64,000 nucleotides of DNA from Paracholeplasma morum (GCF_016907055.1 NZ_JAFBBG010000001.1:62001-126000); one strand, 5' to 3'. Numbered from the stretch's first letter, positions 17,518 to 27,385 are shown. Notes: generated by a model not told the origin, from the letters alone. Numbers and translations: made by a program.

Positions 17518-18189
17518 ATGGCAAAAATACTTGTTGTCGATGACGATAAGAATACTAGAAAACTAATTGAAGTATCATTAAACAAGCACCATGATGTTTT
17601 ATTGGCGACAACAGGAAAACAGGCGCTTACTATCTTTGAAGAAAACGTCATTGATTTACTTGTTGTCGATGTAATGATGCCTGAAATTAACGGTTATGAA
17701 TTAACAAAGCTGCTAAGAGAAACCAACCACAGTAATCCAATTCTTATGTTAACGGCAAAACACTCTATTGCTGACAAGCAAAAAGGATTTTCACTAGGCA
17801 TTGATGACTTCCTAACAAAACCTTTTGATCCAATTGAACTTCAACTTAGGGTGGATGCTTTGCTTAGAAGGTCTTTAATATCTAGCAAGCACATCTTAGA
17901 CATCAACGGTATCACCTTAAATAAGAAATCCCTTGAAGTCACTACGTCAGATGGCTCGATAATGCTTCCTAAAAAAGAATTTGACTTGTTGTTTAAGTTT
18001 CTAAGTTACCCCAATATCATCTTCACTAAATACCAATTAATGGATGAGATTTGGGGCGTATCCAATGATTCTGATGATCATACAGTCAACGTTCATGTTA
18101 ACAAACTGCGTAATAAATTTAGTTCATGTGACGCATTTGAGATCATGACTGTACGTGGATTAGGATTTAAGGCGGTGCTTAAAAAGTGA
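17518..18189 (+). CDS. OmpR-family response regulator
   Basis: 223 residues from the ATG at 17518 (GAGGTG upstream). The receiver domain (1-120) has the acidic pocket DDD at 8-10, phospho-acceptor D51 in VVDVMMPE, and the conserved Lys in FLTKPFDP. The C-terminal winged helix (about 130-223) ends with TVNVHVNKLRNKF and TVRGLGFKA, diagnostic of OmpR/PhoB proteins. Its stop overlaps the GTG start of the kinase gene, so both are co-translated. The divergent MacB-like gene is a likely target. Confidence 0.94.
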   Translation: MAKILVVDDDKNTRKLIEVSLNKHHDVLLATTGKQALTIFEENVIDLLVVDVMMPEINGYELTKLLRETNHSNPILMLTAKHSIADKQKGFSLGIDDFLTKPFDPIELQLRVDALLRRSLISSKHILDINGITLNKKSLEVTTSDGSIMLPKKEFDLLFKFLSYPNIIFTKYQLMDEIWGVSNDSDDHTVNVHVNKLRNKFSSCDAFEIMTVRGLGFKAVLKK

Positions 18190-19217
18190 ATCAAAAATAC
18201 TATATTTATCATTCTGTTAAACGTCTAACCCTATTTATCTTTTTCACAATGTTCATATCAGGGTTGATTACTCTATTTATAACTTTGACGTTAATCTATG
18301 TTATTAAAATAGAAATGAAGTTTTTAAGAAACCCTTTATACTTACTAGCCACCTCATTGGTTGCTTCAAGTTTACTAGCTACGATTATTACTTTCCTTTC
18401 ATCGAAGAACCAAATGAAAGAATTAAATGACTTTCTAAATGCAATCAACCATGTTGCAAGAGGCGATTTTAGCATCCGTTTAAAGAAACCAAGTAACCAT
18501 CGAATGGAGTTAATCTATCAAAATTTTAATGACATGGCTGCAGAACTCTCAAGCATTGAAACGCTTAGAAATGATTTCGTCTCTAACTTCTCTCATGAGT
18601 TTAAAACGCCGATTGCATCGATTAAAGGATTTGCAAAACTCCTTCTTGAAGGCAACCTTACAAGAGAGGAACAGATGGAATACTTAGATATAATTTATCA
18701 AGAATCCAATAGACTTGTGAAGCTTTCTGAGAACACACTCAATCTAACCAAACTTGAAACACAAACCGTTGTCTTTGAGAAAACCAATTATCAGATTGCT
18801 GAACAAATCAGACAGTGTGTGCTGATTTTACAAAACGAATGGGAAGAAAAATCGCTCAATATCACCTTAGAGTTGGATGAAGTCACCTATCTTGGTAACA
18901 TTGAATTGATGCAACAACTATTCATCAATATCATTAATAATGCTGTTAAGTTTTCCAGACAAAAAGGTGATATTGCCATCACTTTTAAAAAAGCTGGGGA
19001 TGTTCATCTATTCATTATTACCGATAATGGTATTGGCATGGATGAGTCTACTGTAAAGCATATATTTGATAAATTCTATCAAGGAGATTTATCACACGTT
19101 ACTCCAGGAAATGGGCTAGGATTGTCGATTGTCAAACAAATAGTAACGCTCATTAATGGGGAGATCACCGTTAATAGTGTTCCTAATGAAGGCACGACTT
19201 TTATTATTAAGTTCTAG
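18186..19217 (+). CDS. Sensor histidine kinase
   Basis: 343 residues, GTG start overlapping the regulator stop (GTGA). Two membrane helices (about 13-42 and 51-72) leave almost no extracellular loop, like the intramembrane-sensing kinases that pair with ABC exporters. A HAMP-like segment (about 75-125) leads to the HisKA box FVSNFSHEFKTP with the phosphorylated H137, then the ATPase N-box NIINNAVKFS, DNGIGM and GNGLGLSIV. The absence of a sensor domain suggests it reads the state of the membrane or of the neighbouring transporter; that is inference. Confidence 0.93.
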   Translation: MNQKYYIYHSVKRLTLFIFFTMFISGLITLFITLTLIYVIKIEMKFLRNPLYLLATSLVASSLLATIITFLSSKNQMKELNDFLNAINHVARGDFSIRLKKPSNHRMELIYQNFNDMAAELSSIETLRNDFVSNFSHEFKTPIASIKGFAKLLLEGNLTREEQMEYLDIIYQESNRLVKLSENTLNLTKLETQTVVFEKTNYQIAEQIRQCVLILQNEWEEKSLNITLELDEVTYLGNIELMQQLFINIINNAVKFSRQKGDIAITFKKAGDVHLFIITDNGIGMDESTVKHIFDKFYQGDLSHVTPGNGLGLSIVKQIVTLINGEITVNSVPNEGTTFIIKF

Positions 19218-19300
19218 AAATCTCTGATAACAAACCCTACTGTTTTTATTATTTGGTCTGTATCCAAGAAAAAAATCCCAATAATTACATAAAAAACAAA

Positions 19301-19324
19301 AAACCAGTCAGGATAGACCGGTTT
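19301..19324 (+). terminator. Candidate terminator after the kinase gene
   Basis: AAACCAGTC and GACCGGTTT form a stem with one mismatch, 85 bases past the kinase stop. The T-tract is short, so the hairpin at 19335 may be the main stop. Confidence 0.4.
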
Positions 19325-19334
19325 AGGTTAATAC

Positions 19335-19382
19335 AAAATGACTTTGAAAAGATGAGAATTCATCGATAAAAGTCATTTTTTT
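19335..19382. terminator. Bidirectional terminator between kinase gene and AraC pseudogene
   Basis: AAAATGACTTT and AAAGTCATTTT form an 11-pair stem with a 22-base loop; a T-run follows on the + strand and the A-run before it gives U's on the - strand. Confidence 0.65.
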
Positions 19383-19389
19383 CTTATTA

Positions 19390-19826
19390 CTATAACTTTT
19401 TAACTGCTTTCAATTCAATATATCCACGTTCGCCAATAGGTTCTAATTGAATGTGTGGTTCTCTTTTGTTCCATTCATATCCAAGAACATTTGGGTTATA
19501 GTTCTTGATTGCGTTTTGAAGTTCTGTGATTGCTTCAACATAATTTTCTTCCATGAAATGTTCACCAGTAAACATTAAATAAGTCGCTTTATCTAGTGTG
19601 ATGACATCAAAGCCTTCAGGGATTTCTCCATTATAGTCAATGTCTACTTCTATCCCTTGAACATAACTAGACGTATCTTTTTCAATAAGTCTTGATGGTA
19701 ACCTCATCGAGACTGGTTCTTTATAAGAAGACTTAATACTCTAGAAAGATCCGCCAAACTAATCTTACTATCAATATGTTTCTCGATATAAAGTTGCATA
19801 TTCCTAACCGCTTCTATTTTCGTCAT
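19390..19826 (-). pseudogene. Broken AraC-type regulator with GyrI-like effector domain
   Basis: The start at 19826 (ATG with GAGGT upstream) opens an AraC-type helix-turn-helix (MTKIEAVRNMQLYIEKHI, then KISLADLSRVLSL). The frame stops after about 40 codons, before the second DNA-binding helix pair. The remaining 105-codon frame (19390-19707) is only a GyrI-like effector-binding domain, with the typical IPEGFDVITLDKATYLMFTGEH strand and a C-terminal HIQLEPIGERGYIELK. The missing middle of the DNA-binding domain (about 70 residues) points to an internal deletion plus frameshift. The effector domain could still be made alone. Confidence 0.75.
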
Positions 19827-19920
19827 AATTACCTCACAACCTAATTATATCTATAGGCTTAGCTGAAAACTCGATTTATTTTGCTATTATCTTTATATTA
19901 TAAGTATTTATAGAAAAAGA

Positions 19921-19946
19921 AAACCGGCCTGTTTTAAAGGCCGGTC
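19921..19946 (-). terminator. Terminator of M6 metalloprotease gene
   Basis: ACCGGCCT and AGGCCGGT form a perfect GC-rich stem with a 7-base loop, with a T-rich run on the - strand, immediately after the protease stop. Confidence 0.8.
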
Positions 19947-19952
19947 AAATTA

Positions 19953-22900
19953 TTAAGCTACGTTAATGTTTAACACTGTTTCAGTACTGTTATTGTTAAA
20001 TGCTTGAGCAATTTCAATCGTAACGTTGATGTTTCCACCTTGATTCCATTTGTATCTGGATAAATCAATCATTCCATTTGTTAAAATATCTGATTGAGTA
20101 ATCGATGTAGATGTCCCCGGAATTGAATTATTAAAGTCAGCTTCAAGAATTTCTACTAGGAAATTAGAGGTCGAATCATTATTGTTTCTAAAGTATTGTC
20201 CCCAGTAATCAAGTGATGAATTAAGTCTTGCATCCACGTGATATATTACAATACCCGCATTATCTAATACATGAGGTAAGTTAACATGGGCATTATAAAG
20301 ACCATTTGGCGTATAGAACATTACTAATAAGTACTCATCAAATGCGTTACCATCCTCTAAATCAGATGCTCTGTATGGAATTAATAAGGTGTTATTCAAT
20401 CCATCAGTATCTGTTGAGTATGCATCTAATGACACTTGGTATGAGCCTTGAGTTGCTAATAATGGTTGTACCCATCCTAATACCATCTTATTAAATGGTC
20501 CGTGGTCACCAGCATTATTATCCATCATGTCAAATCCACCTACTGCACCGTAGTCTAAAGCATCATTATATGGATATAAGTCAGGCATACCCATTAAGTG
20601 TCCCATTTCATGAACAAATGTTTCCGCATTGACTTTTAGGTTAGGCATACCAGGAAGTGTATCATTAATGAATGAATAACTTGCCCAGAAGTAATAGTTA
20701 AATAGTTTACCATCTAAAGCTGAAAGGTCGTTAGCAACGCCACCTTCTGCAGTAAATACCCATGCCCACCATGGATCAGTGCTTGTACTATAAGCTACTG
20801 AGTAGATGAAGATAACTGCGTCAATTAACCCATCATTATTGGAGTCATATTGACTATAATCAATTTGTGAATCAAGGCCTAATAAAGCTTCTTTAATTGC
20901 GTATTGATCTCCCTCATCTGCATAGTCTTCATAGAAAGACTTCGCATTTGAAGTTGTAAACTTAGGTGCAATATCAAATGTAACATCTAAGTTAGTATAA
21001 CTGCTCTTATAGTAATAACTTGCAACAGATTCCCATCCAGTTTCTAGAGAGGTTCCATTGAAAGCAATGTTTAATTTTTCTTCATAATCCATTGGGAATG
21101 GATTGCCTTTGATTTCTACAGGAATTACTAATGCATTGTATTTACCTGTTGAAGGTAGCCCTGATTTACCAAATTTTTCTATTTCAAACTCATTAATGGT
21201 TTGACGATGTGATAAGGTTTCAAGTGTTACTTTTTCAATTACAGGATCATATTTCCATACACGAACTGAAGCTGTTTGGCCATCAGCATCGATGTATAAT
21301 GCATATGCTAAATCGTCATTCATCTTAATTGAATAGACTGACTTGCCTCTGCTTAATGATAATATTTCATCAGCTTCATAACCTTGCAATACTAAGGCAG
21401 CTAAGTAATTATCTACTCTAGTTTGGAAGTCTTCATGAGCAAATACGCCATTGATTGCATATTCTAAACTGTTAATCTTTTTCAAGGTTAGTTCAGTTAT
21501 GCCTTCTAATTCAGGAAGTAAACTAGATAAGCCTGATTCGTTTAGATGACCACCTAATAATACAATCATGTCTGACCATGATTCAATTACTGGTGCGCTA
21601 CCTGAAGCCAATACAAAGTTAAATAGCATAAATTGTCCGCCATTTCCACTTGTATCCCCAGCACCTGTAAATACTAATCTAAACTTAGACGCATTTACAT
21701 TGTTGATGGTAATGGTTGTTTTATCTGAAGTGATTTGACTATAGAAGTCACCTCCAGCTAAATCCACCCAAGATGATCCATCAAACACTTGAACTTTACC
21801 ACCTTTTAAGCGGCTTGTGAATGCATCTCTTGCTTCAATTTCAAATGTAAATGACGCAATACTATTTCCAAGTGTATCTATTTCAATATAGGCTAGTGCA
21901 CTAGGGTTATTCTTAACATCTGCTGCAAAGATTAAACCTGCACTTAAACCACCAGGTAATGAACTTGCTTTAGATGAATCCGCAATGTTACTTACTTTAA
22001 CAACCACTTTTGAATCACTGCCCGGGAAAGTAATTACTTTATTAAGGTTAGTTCCATATGAAGTTGTAAGTTCAGTATCGGTATCTTGAACATTAAATTC
22101 GTAATATACACCTTCTACTGGTTCAACAGGATCTACTGGATCTGCTGTTGGTGTATTGTAGATTCCTACGACATATACCACTAAACCTTCATAGGTATCT
22201 GGATCTTCGAAAGCGTAAATGAAGTAGTTTCCTACAATAAATGCTTGTTCTGTTTCATCGTATTCGAACATAGCTTCTAAAGCATCCCAATAGTTACTAC
22301 CTTCGGTTTCAGTCCAGTCAAATGCATCGATGTAAACGACTAGTTCTTCACCTTCTGAATCATTAACAAGGCTATAATCGCTTGTCACAATTTCAGGAAT
22401 TAAAGCATAGAAATCAAACCCAAGAATTGCGTTAAGTTCAGTTGGATCAAATGAAGTATCATCGTTTCCTCCACCCGCTTTTTCGCCATAGACAACAAAC
22501 CCATAAACGGTTAATCCAGGATACGTTTCATCGTCTTCATAATATTCAACAAAGAAATCACCGATTTCGAAGCCTTGAACTTCTTCATTAAACAGTAAAG
22601 TAGCTTCGATCATATTAGCAAAAGCATCAAATTGTGCTGATGTAAAATCAAATAAGTCTACATATACTGTATATACTCCTTCATCTGATACGTCAGTAAT
22701 CAGATAGTCAGAAGAAACTATTGTAGGTAATAAATCAGAAATTGCGAATCCAAGGATTTCATCAAGTTCAGTCTTATCGTAGTCTTTACCTGCAAATTTA
22801 GATTGTGCAGTAAACTGAGCAACATAAGTTTGGTTCTTAGAAACGACTTCTAAAGCTGGAGCCCATCCGGAGAACACAAATGTATGTGTATCTGTCTCTG

Positions 22901-23732
22901 ACTTAACAGGAACTATACCCGCATAAGTTGGCATGACGCCTTCAGTGAATGATTCTACACTAATAGTTGAACCGTCTTCATTTTGCCATGTGATTTCAAA
23001 AATAGGTTTAACTACTTCTGTCCACTTAGCGTATAGGTCTAGGTCACCTTTTGAACCTGCTGCAATGCTTGTTACAGCGGTCACAAAATCCGCTTCTTTG
23101 TACCAACCTGCAAATACATAACCATCACGAGTAGGACTAGATAGTGTGATTGCATCTAAAACAGTATAGCTTACTGGGTTTAGATTTGAATTAACACCAT
23201 CATTAAGGTGATAGGTAATCTCGTAAGCATCTGTTTGCCATTTGGCATACAGATCAAGTGTTCCTTTAGAACCTTTTGCGATACTAGATACAGCAGTCTT
23301 AAAATCTGCCTCTTTATACCATCCACCAAACACATACCCATCACGAGTCGGATTTACAAGCGTTACTAAATCTACTATTGTGTAGCTTATAGGGTTACCA
23401 CTTGCGTTGATGCCATCGTTCAAGTGATAATTAATTTCGTATGTATTAATCTCCCATTTTGCGTACAAAGTCACAGTTTCTTTGATGTCTTCAGTTACTT
23501 TTGATTGTTCTGATAATGCAACATCATTATGCCAACTTTTAAAGGTATAACCTTCTCTAGTTGTAGAAACTTGGCTTAGTTTGTCGATACCATAGGTATC
23601 AGTGAATGAAACTGTTTCGATTGCTGTTCCCTCGTTGGTTACAAATGTGATTGTTTTTGCTTCTGTTTTATCACATGCATAAAGTCCAAACGAAAATAAC
23701 AATAATGCGAAAACCACCATTATTTTTTTCAT
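19953..23732 (-). CDS. Secreted lipoprotein M6-type metalloprotease with InlB-like repeats
   Basis: 1259 residues from the ATG at 23732; an upstream frame to 23861 lacks a ribosome site. A lipoprotein signal (lipobox LYAC) anchors it outside. Residues about 27-305 hold four Listeria-Bacteroides (InlB/Flg_new) repeats, each ending near GYxFxxWY...LYAKW. Two ~115-residue copies of an unknown domain follow (each with an LGF...LLP/LIP start and a YxxFxxDxxTYxGL end) and a weaker third copy (about 770-890). The catalytic part has the M6 zinc motif HEMGHLMGMPD near residue 1041 and a GFDMMD Met-turn. Immune inhibitor A is the known relative; target unknown. Confidence 0.88.
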   Translation of the reverse strand: MKKIMVVFALLLFSFGLYACDKTEAKTITFVTNEGTAIETVSFTDTYGIDKLSQVSTTREGYTFKSWHNDVALSEQSKVTEDIKETVTLYAKWEINTYEINYHLNDGINASGNPISYTIVDLVTLVNPTRDGYVFGGWYKEADFKTAVSSIAKGSKGTLDLYAKWQTDAYEITYHLNDGVNSNLNPVSYTVLDAITLSSPTRDGYVFAGWYKEADFVTAVTSIAAGSKGDLDLYAKWTEVVKPIFEITWQNEDGSTISVESFTEGVMPTYAGIVPVKSETDTHTFVFSGWAPALEVVSKNQTYVAQFTAQSKFAGKDYDKTELDEILGFAISDLLPTIVSSDYLITDVSDEGVYTVYVDLFDFTSAQFDAFANMIEATLLFNEEVQGFEIGDFFVEYYEDDETYPGLTVYGFVVYGEKAGGGNDDTSFDPTELNAILGFDFYALIPEIVTSDYSLVNDSEGEELVVYIDAFDWTETEGSNYWDALEAMFEYDETEQAFIVGNYFIYAFEDPDTYEGLVVYVVGIYNTPTADPVDPVEPVEGVYYEFNVQDTDTELTTSYGTNLNKVITFPGSDSKVVVKVSNIADSSKASSLPGGLSAGLIFAADVKNNPSALAYIEIDTLGNSIASFTFEIEARDAFTSRLKGGKVQVFDGSSWVDLAGGDFYSQITSDKTTITINNVNASKFRLVFTGAGDTSGNGGQFMLFNFVLASGSAPVIESWSDMIVLLGGHLNESGLSSLLPELEGITELTLKKINSLEYAINGVFAHEDFQTRVDNYLAALVLQGYEADEILSLSRGKSVYSIKMNDDLAYALYIDADGQTASVRVWKYDPVIEKVTLETLSHRQTINEFEIEKFGKSGLPSTGKYNALVIPVEIKGNPFPMDYEEKLNIAFNGTSLETGWESVASYYYKSSYTNLDVTFDIAPKFTTSNAKSFYEDYADEGDQYAIKEALLGLDSQIDYSQYDSNNDGLIDAVIFIYSVAYSTSTDPWWAWVFTAEGGVANDLSALDGKLFNYYFWASYSFINDTLPGMPNLKVNAETFVHEMGHLMGMPDLYPYNDALDYGAVGGFDMMDNNAGDHGPFNKMVLGWVQPLLATQGSYQVSLDAYSTDTDGLNNTLLIPYRASDLEDGNAFDEYLLVMFYTPNGLYNAHVNLPHVLDNAGIVIYHVDARLNSSLDYWGQYFRNNNDSTSNFLVEILEADFNNSIPGTSTSITQSDILTNGMIDLSRYKWNQGGNINVTIEIAQAFNNNSTETVLNINVA

Positions 23733-24469
23733 TAAATTCCCTCTTTCTATATTAATAATAATATGTGTTTTAGATATTATGATAGCATTAAACCACCACA
23801 AATGAAAGAACTTTTTCATATTTATTTCACTCATTAGTGTATTCAATAAAAAAACGGTCATTTTTATACTTTTTTTTGTTGGAAAACGCTTTAAAACGTT
23901 TTATCAAATTAGATGATCTTATCCAACTCTCCACTTTGATTACAAGAGTTACACTTAATATTGTTGTGCATTATGTCTTAATTTGGTTGCAAATAAGTTT
24001 TTTGATTGTTCCCTGAGAAGACAAAAAAGAAGCATTTAACCTAGTTTTAGTGGTTAGGTGCTTCTTATATTAATGTATGATGAATATTTTTCCTGTACAT
24101 GATTAAAATTTGTCTAAATTACCAAAAGTAATATATTTATTTGTTTATACATCTAAATTATCAGAACCGAATTATGTTATTAATCCTTTTTATTGCAAGA
24201 GTGATTTTAGGGTTTAGGCTCCCTTTGCTCTACTGAATTGTGTGCGCTATTTTAATATAATCACATAACATCTTTAAAATATACACACAACTAGAATTTG
24301 CTGCTTACTGTTAGAGTTCAAATCTTTGTATCTACATTGTTTAACACATAGAGGTTTTACACATATTTAGCATTCCTACTTTGGAAATATGTAAAATTTC
24401 ATTACGTTATAAAAGGACATAAAAATTAGAATTTTGGAATAAACTGTTGTTTTTAAACATATATTCAAT
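23733..24469. other. Gene-free stretch holding the left junction of the island
   Basis: No open frame of note. 23733-23880 should contain the protease promoter; none is convincing. Around 23883-23903 an interrupted palindrome (AAAACG-CTTTAA-AACGTTTT pattern) resembles a LacI/CcpA-type operator but does not match the cre consensus spacing. 24026-24135 matches the island junctions (see the repeat entry). 24136-24469 is AT-rich with no gene; ACAACTAGAATTT near 24286 recurs beyond the junction at 31829, so similarity to the other element end continues in patches. Confidence 0.5.
24029..24135. repeat. Degenerate island junction (copy D)
   Basis: 24029-24065 is a hairpin with the same AGAAGCATTTAAC left arm as the rlmD terminator. 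24083-24135 resembles the last part of the element-end repeat at 31752-31804 (TTCCT-TACATG, then TCTA, then ACCAAA-AGTAA-ATA). The rlmD tail and about 100 bases present in the other copies are missing between the two parts, which reads as a deletion. It would mark the far end of the island next to the protease gene. Confidence 0.55.
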
Positions 24470-26122
24470 TTATCCTTCGCAACTCGAACAACCTTCGCTC
24501 ATCACTTTTTTACGTGATAATGCTTGAGCTTGACTCATACTATATTGGTAGTAAAGCGATTTGATTCCCATATTATGTGCGTATAGATATAATGCATTGA
24601 TTTCCTTAACTGGAATGTCTGATGGAATCATTAAATTTATCGACTGTGCTTGATCTATATATTCTTGACGAATAGCTGCTTGATCAATAATTGAATGTGG
24701 ATTAATTTCTGCAAACGTTTTGAATACTTCTCTTTGCTCCAACGTTAAGAAATTCAAATGTTGAACTGAACCATCTGCCTTTCGGATGGATTCCCAAACA
24801 TCATCATTATCTTTACCAATTTCTACTAATAGTTCTCTTAAATAGGGATTCTTAAATGTCATTTTAGTTTTTGACAAGTCTTTAACATAATAATTTGAAA
24901 ACTCAGGTTCAACTGATTGGGATACTTGACCCAGTATTGTTGATGAACTCTTAGTTGGAGCAACTGCCATTAATGTCGTATTTCTACGACCATATCCAAT
25001 TAACACGTCTGGTTCACCATATAATTGAGCTAATTCAGCGGATGCTGCATATGTTTTCTCTTTAAGTGTTCTTGCAATTTCTACATTTTTCTGTGCAGCT
25101 TTTCTACTTTCAAAGGCGAGAAAATTGGATTGTAAATAGGAGTGCCACCCCAAAATACCAAGGCCTAAAGCACGATGTCTTTTTGCGAATGTGTTCGCTC
25201 TTTGATAATACATGTTATTTTCAGTTTTGTTTATAAATTCTGTAACAACAGTATCCAAAAAATACGTTAAAGTTTCAATTGCATCTGTGTTCTTCAATTC
25301 GTCCCAATGCAAAAGATTGATTGATGATAAAACACATGTAAATGTCTCATCATTACTTGAAGGCAGAGCAATTTCAGAGCACATATTACTTGCAAAGATT
25401 CTCGTGTTTTTATCGATATACACTTGGGGTTTATTCTTGTTAATATTATCGCTAAATAGAATATAAGGATAACCTATTTCACTTCTTCGTTGTAGTACTT
25501 TTGCCCACAATTTTCTTGAATGACTATCGCCTGATTTAACCTTTTCTAAGAAAGTATCAGATACAGTAATGCCTGTTGTTAAACCTTGAATTGGGTTACC
25601 TTCAGTACCTATATCTAAAAACTCATCCGCATCTGGATGTTCAATAGGCAAGTAAGCACTGAAAAAACCTCTTCTAACATTACCTTGTGAAACAACATCC
25701 GCTAAAGTATCAAACATTCTCATAAAGTGAACGGTACCATTTGAGTTACCACTATTCTTAATTGCAGCCCCACGATGCCTTACAGCTCCAAAAAATCCTG
25801 ATGTTCCGCCTCCGCTTTTCATTAACATTCCATTTTCTGCATGTCCAAATAAGATAGAATCCATCGTATCATCAATATATGAACCGAAACATGAAACTGG
25901 CAAACCTCTTTCTAAACCGTAGTTTGCCCATACAGGTGAAGATAATGAATAATATCCTCTACCCATGTATTCATAAAACTTATCTGCAAACCCTGGAATT
26001 CCTAAGTATTTCTCTGCTGTATTTGCAATGTGACGAATTCTATCTTGAGCAGTTTGTCCTTCAAGAAGGTATCCTCGTGAAAGGAATTTCTGAGATTCTT
26101 CATTTAACCATTCAAATGCCAT
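24470..26122 (-). CDS. nrdA: Class I ribonucleotide reductase catalytic subunit, short form without ATP-cone
   Basis: 550 residues, about 200 shorter than E. coli NrdA because the N-terminal ATP-cone is absent. The active site is complete: C78 in LPVSCFGS, N246, C248 and E250 in SNMCSEIALP, C263 in FTCVLSSINL, the paired radical-transfer tyrosines in KSLYYQYS, and C-terminal thiols C545 and C548 (CSSC) that pass electrons in. It reduces ribonucleotides aerobically with NrdB. The specificity-site region is retained. This architecture resembles NrdA of Leeuwenhoekiella and Facklamia, where overall activity control moved to NrdB. Last gene of the operon, 24 bases after nrdB. Confidence 0.93.
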   Translation of the reverse strand: MAFEWLNEESQKFLSRGYLLEGQTAQDRIRHIANTAEKYLGIPGFADKFYEYMGRGYYSLSSPVWANYGLERGLPVSCFGSYIDDTMDSILFGHAENGMLMKSGGGTSGFFGAVRHRGAAIKNSGNSNGTVHFMRMFDTLADVVSQGNVRRGFFSAYLPIEHPDADEFLDIGTEGNPIQGLTTGITVSDTFLEKVKSGDSHSRKLWAKVLQRRSEIGYPYILFSDNINKNKPQVYIDKNTRIFASNMCSEIALPSSNDETFTCVLSSINLLHWDELKNTDAIETLTYFLDTVVTEFINKTENNMYYQRANTFAKRHRALGLGILGWHSYLQSNFLAFESRKAAQKNVEIARTLKEKTYAASAELAQLYGEPDVLIGYGRRNTTLMAVAPTKSSSTILGQVSQSVEPEFSNYYVKDLSKTKMTFKNPYLRELLVEIGKDNDDVWESIRKADGSVQHLNFLTLEQREVFKTFAEINPHSIIDQAAIRQEYIDQAQSINLMIPSDIPVKEINALYLYAHNMGIKSLYYQYSMSQAQALSRKKVMSEGCSSCEG

Positions 26123-26146
26123 ATTTATAGCTCCGTTCCTATTAAT

Positions 26147-27385
26147 TTAAAACAAATCATCTTCAGTAAATGATTTTGTTTTTTTAGAATATGCAACACT
26201 TCGTTTAACAAAAAAGTCAATATTTTTTGTACTTAATGTTTCTTCAATAAACCAATCAGTTTCTTTGATCGCAGTTTTATCAACTTCAAATATAGCCTCT
26301 AATCCAATAGATTGAATAGATTCATTGAATCTATTTTTGATGAATTCTTTTACCACGTATTTGGATAAAAAAACTAAATCTGCATTCCCGTAAATCCAGT
26401 CAACGATTTCAGATTCAGCTTCGTAAGCTTCGATGCACGCTTTCTTGATCTGCTCGATTTTTTTTAAGTCGAACCACTCTGGATTTTCTTTTTTAATAAT
26501 GTTTACAACATCAAAACCAAATCTCGCATGGATATCTTCTTCTTTGGATGTTGCTTCCACCGCGTTGGAAATACCTTTTAAGACATTCTTGTGTTTATTA
26601 AAAGACATCATAATTAGAAATTGAGAAAATAGCGAAACATTCTCAACAAACATGGAAAACAAAATGATGTTATTAAAATAGTCTTCATTGTCTATAGGTG
26701 TTTTATTTACTTTTTCAAGATATGCAATACGTTTTTTAATTGATGGAACATTGATTAAATCTTCAAATTTTTCATTCAATCCTAATAACTCAATTAGGTT
26801 TGAATATGCATCAGCATGTCTTACTTCAGATTCTGCAAATGTAACACCAACACTTTGAAACTCAGGTTTTGGAAATCTTTCGTATATCTTCGACCAAAAT
26901 GTTTTGACTGCAACTTCAATCTGTGCAATTGCTAACATTGCGTTTTCTATAATGGAAATTTCTTCAGGTTTAAGATTGACTTTCATATCTTGAATATCTG
27001 AGTTGTAGTTGAATTCTGTATGAATCCAGTATGAGTGGCGGATAGCGTCAACATATTCCATAATCTCAGGATACTCGTATGGTTTTAGATTTGTTCGTTT
27101 TTTAAAGATATCTTTCTTATGTAATAGTCTGTAAGTAATATATGCTCTTGCTGCTTCAAAATGACCTATACGCATTAGCTCGTTTTCAACAAAGTTGTGA
27201 ATTTGGTCGACATGAATCGAATCAACGCCCATGTCATAAATCTGTTTGTGAACTGCTACTGCTATGTCTTTTGGGAGATTTTCTCCAGGCTCACTTGAAA
27301 CTGTACTCATAGCTTTTCTTACAGCTTTTTCAATCTTTTCGAGCGTATAATTTTGTGCTTTACCATTCTTTTTTATTACTATCAT
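26147..27385 (-). CDS. nrdB: Class I ribonucleotide reductase radical subunit with N-terminal ATP-cone
   Basis: 412 residues from the ATG at 27385 (GGGGG ribosome site). Residues about 1-90 are an ATP-cone (VIKKNGKAQNYTLEKIEKAV, then ARAYITYRLLHKK), normally on the catalytic subunit. The ferritin-like domain has both metal half-sites: Glu in QIEVAVKTFW, ESEVRH with a Tyr four residues after the His (position of E. coli Y122), Glu in FVENVSLFSQF and KEEDIH. NrdB ATP-cones of this kind were shown in Leeuwenhoekiella blandensis to switch the enzyme off with dATP by tetramerising NrdB. A 105-base gap separates it from nrdG, so an internal promoter is possible. Confidence 0.93.
   Translation of the reverse strand: MIVIKKNGKAQNYTLEKIEKAVRKAMSTVSSEPGENLPKDIAVAVHKQIYDMGVDSIHVDQIHNFVENELMRIGHFEAARAYITYRLLHKKDIFKKRTNLKPYEYPEIMEYVDAIRHSYWIHTEFNYNSDIQDMKVNLKPEEISIIENAMLAIAQIEVAVKTFWSKIYERFPKPEFQSVGVTFAESEVRHADAYSNLIELLGLNEKFEDLINVPSIKKRIAYLEKVNKTPIDNEDYFNNIILFSMFVENVSLFSQFLIMMSFNKHKNVLKGISNAVEATSKEEDIHARFGFDVVNIIKKENPEWFDLKKIEQIKKACIEAYEAESEIVDWIYGNADLVFLSKYVVKEFIKNRFNESIQSIGLEAIFEVDKTAIKETDWFIEETLSTKNIDFFVKRSVAYSKKTKSFTEDDLF

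Noticed and set aside
23883-23903. Catabolite-response (cre) site upstream of the M6 protease gene
   Set aside because: Palindromic AAAACG/CGTTTT halves are present, but spacing does not fit the cre consensus; left as an unassigned palindrome.
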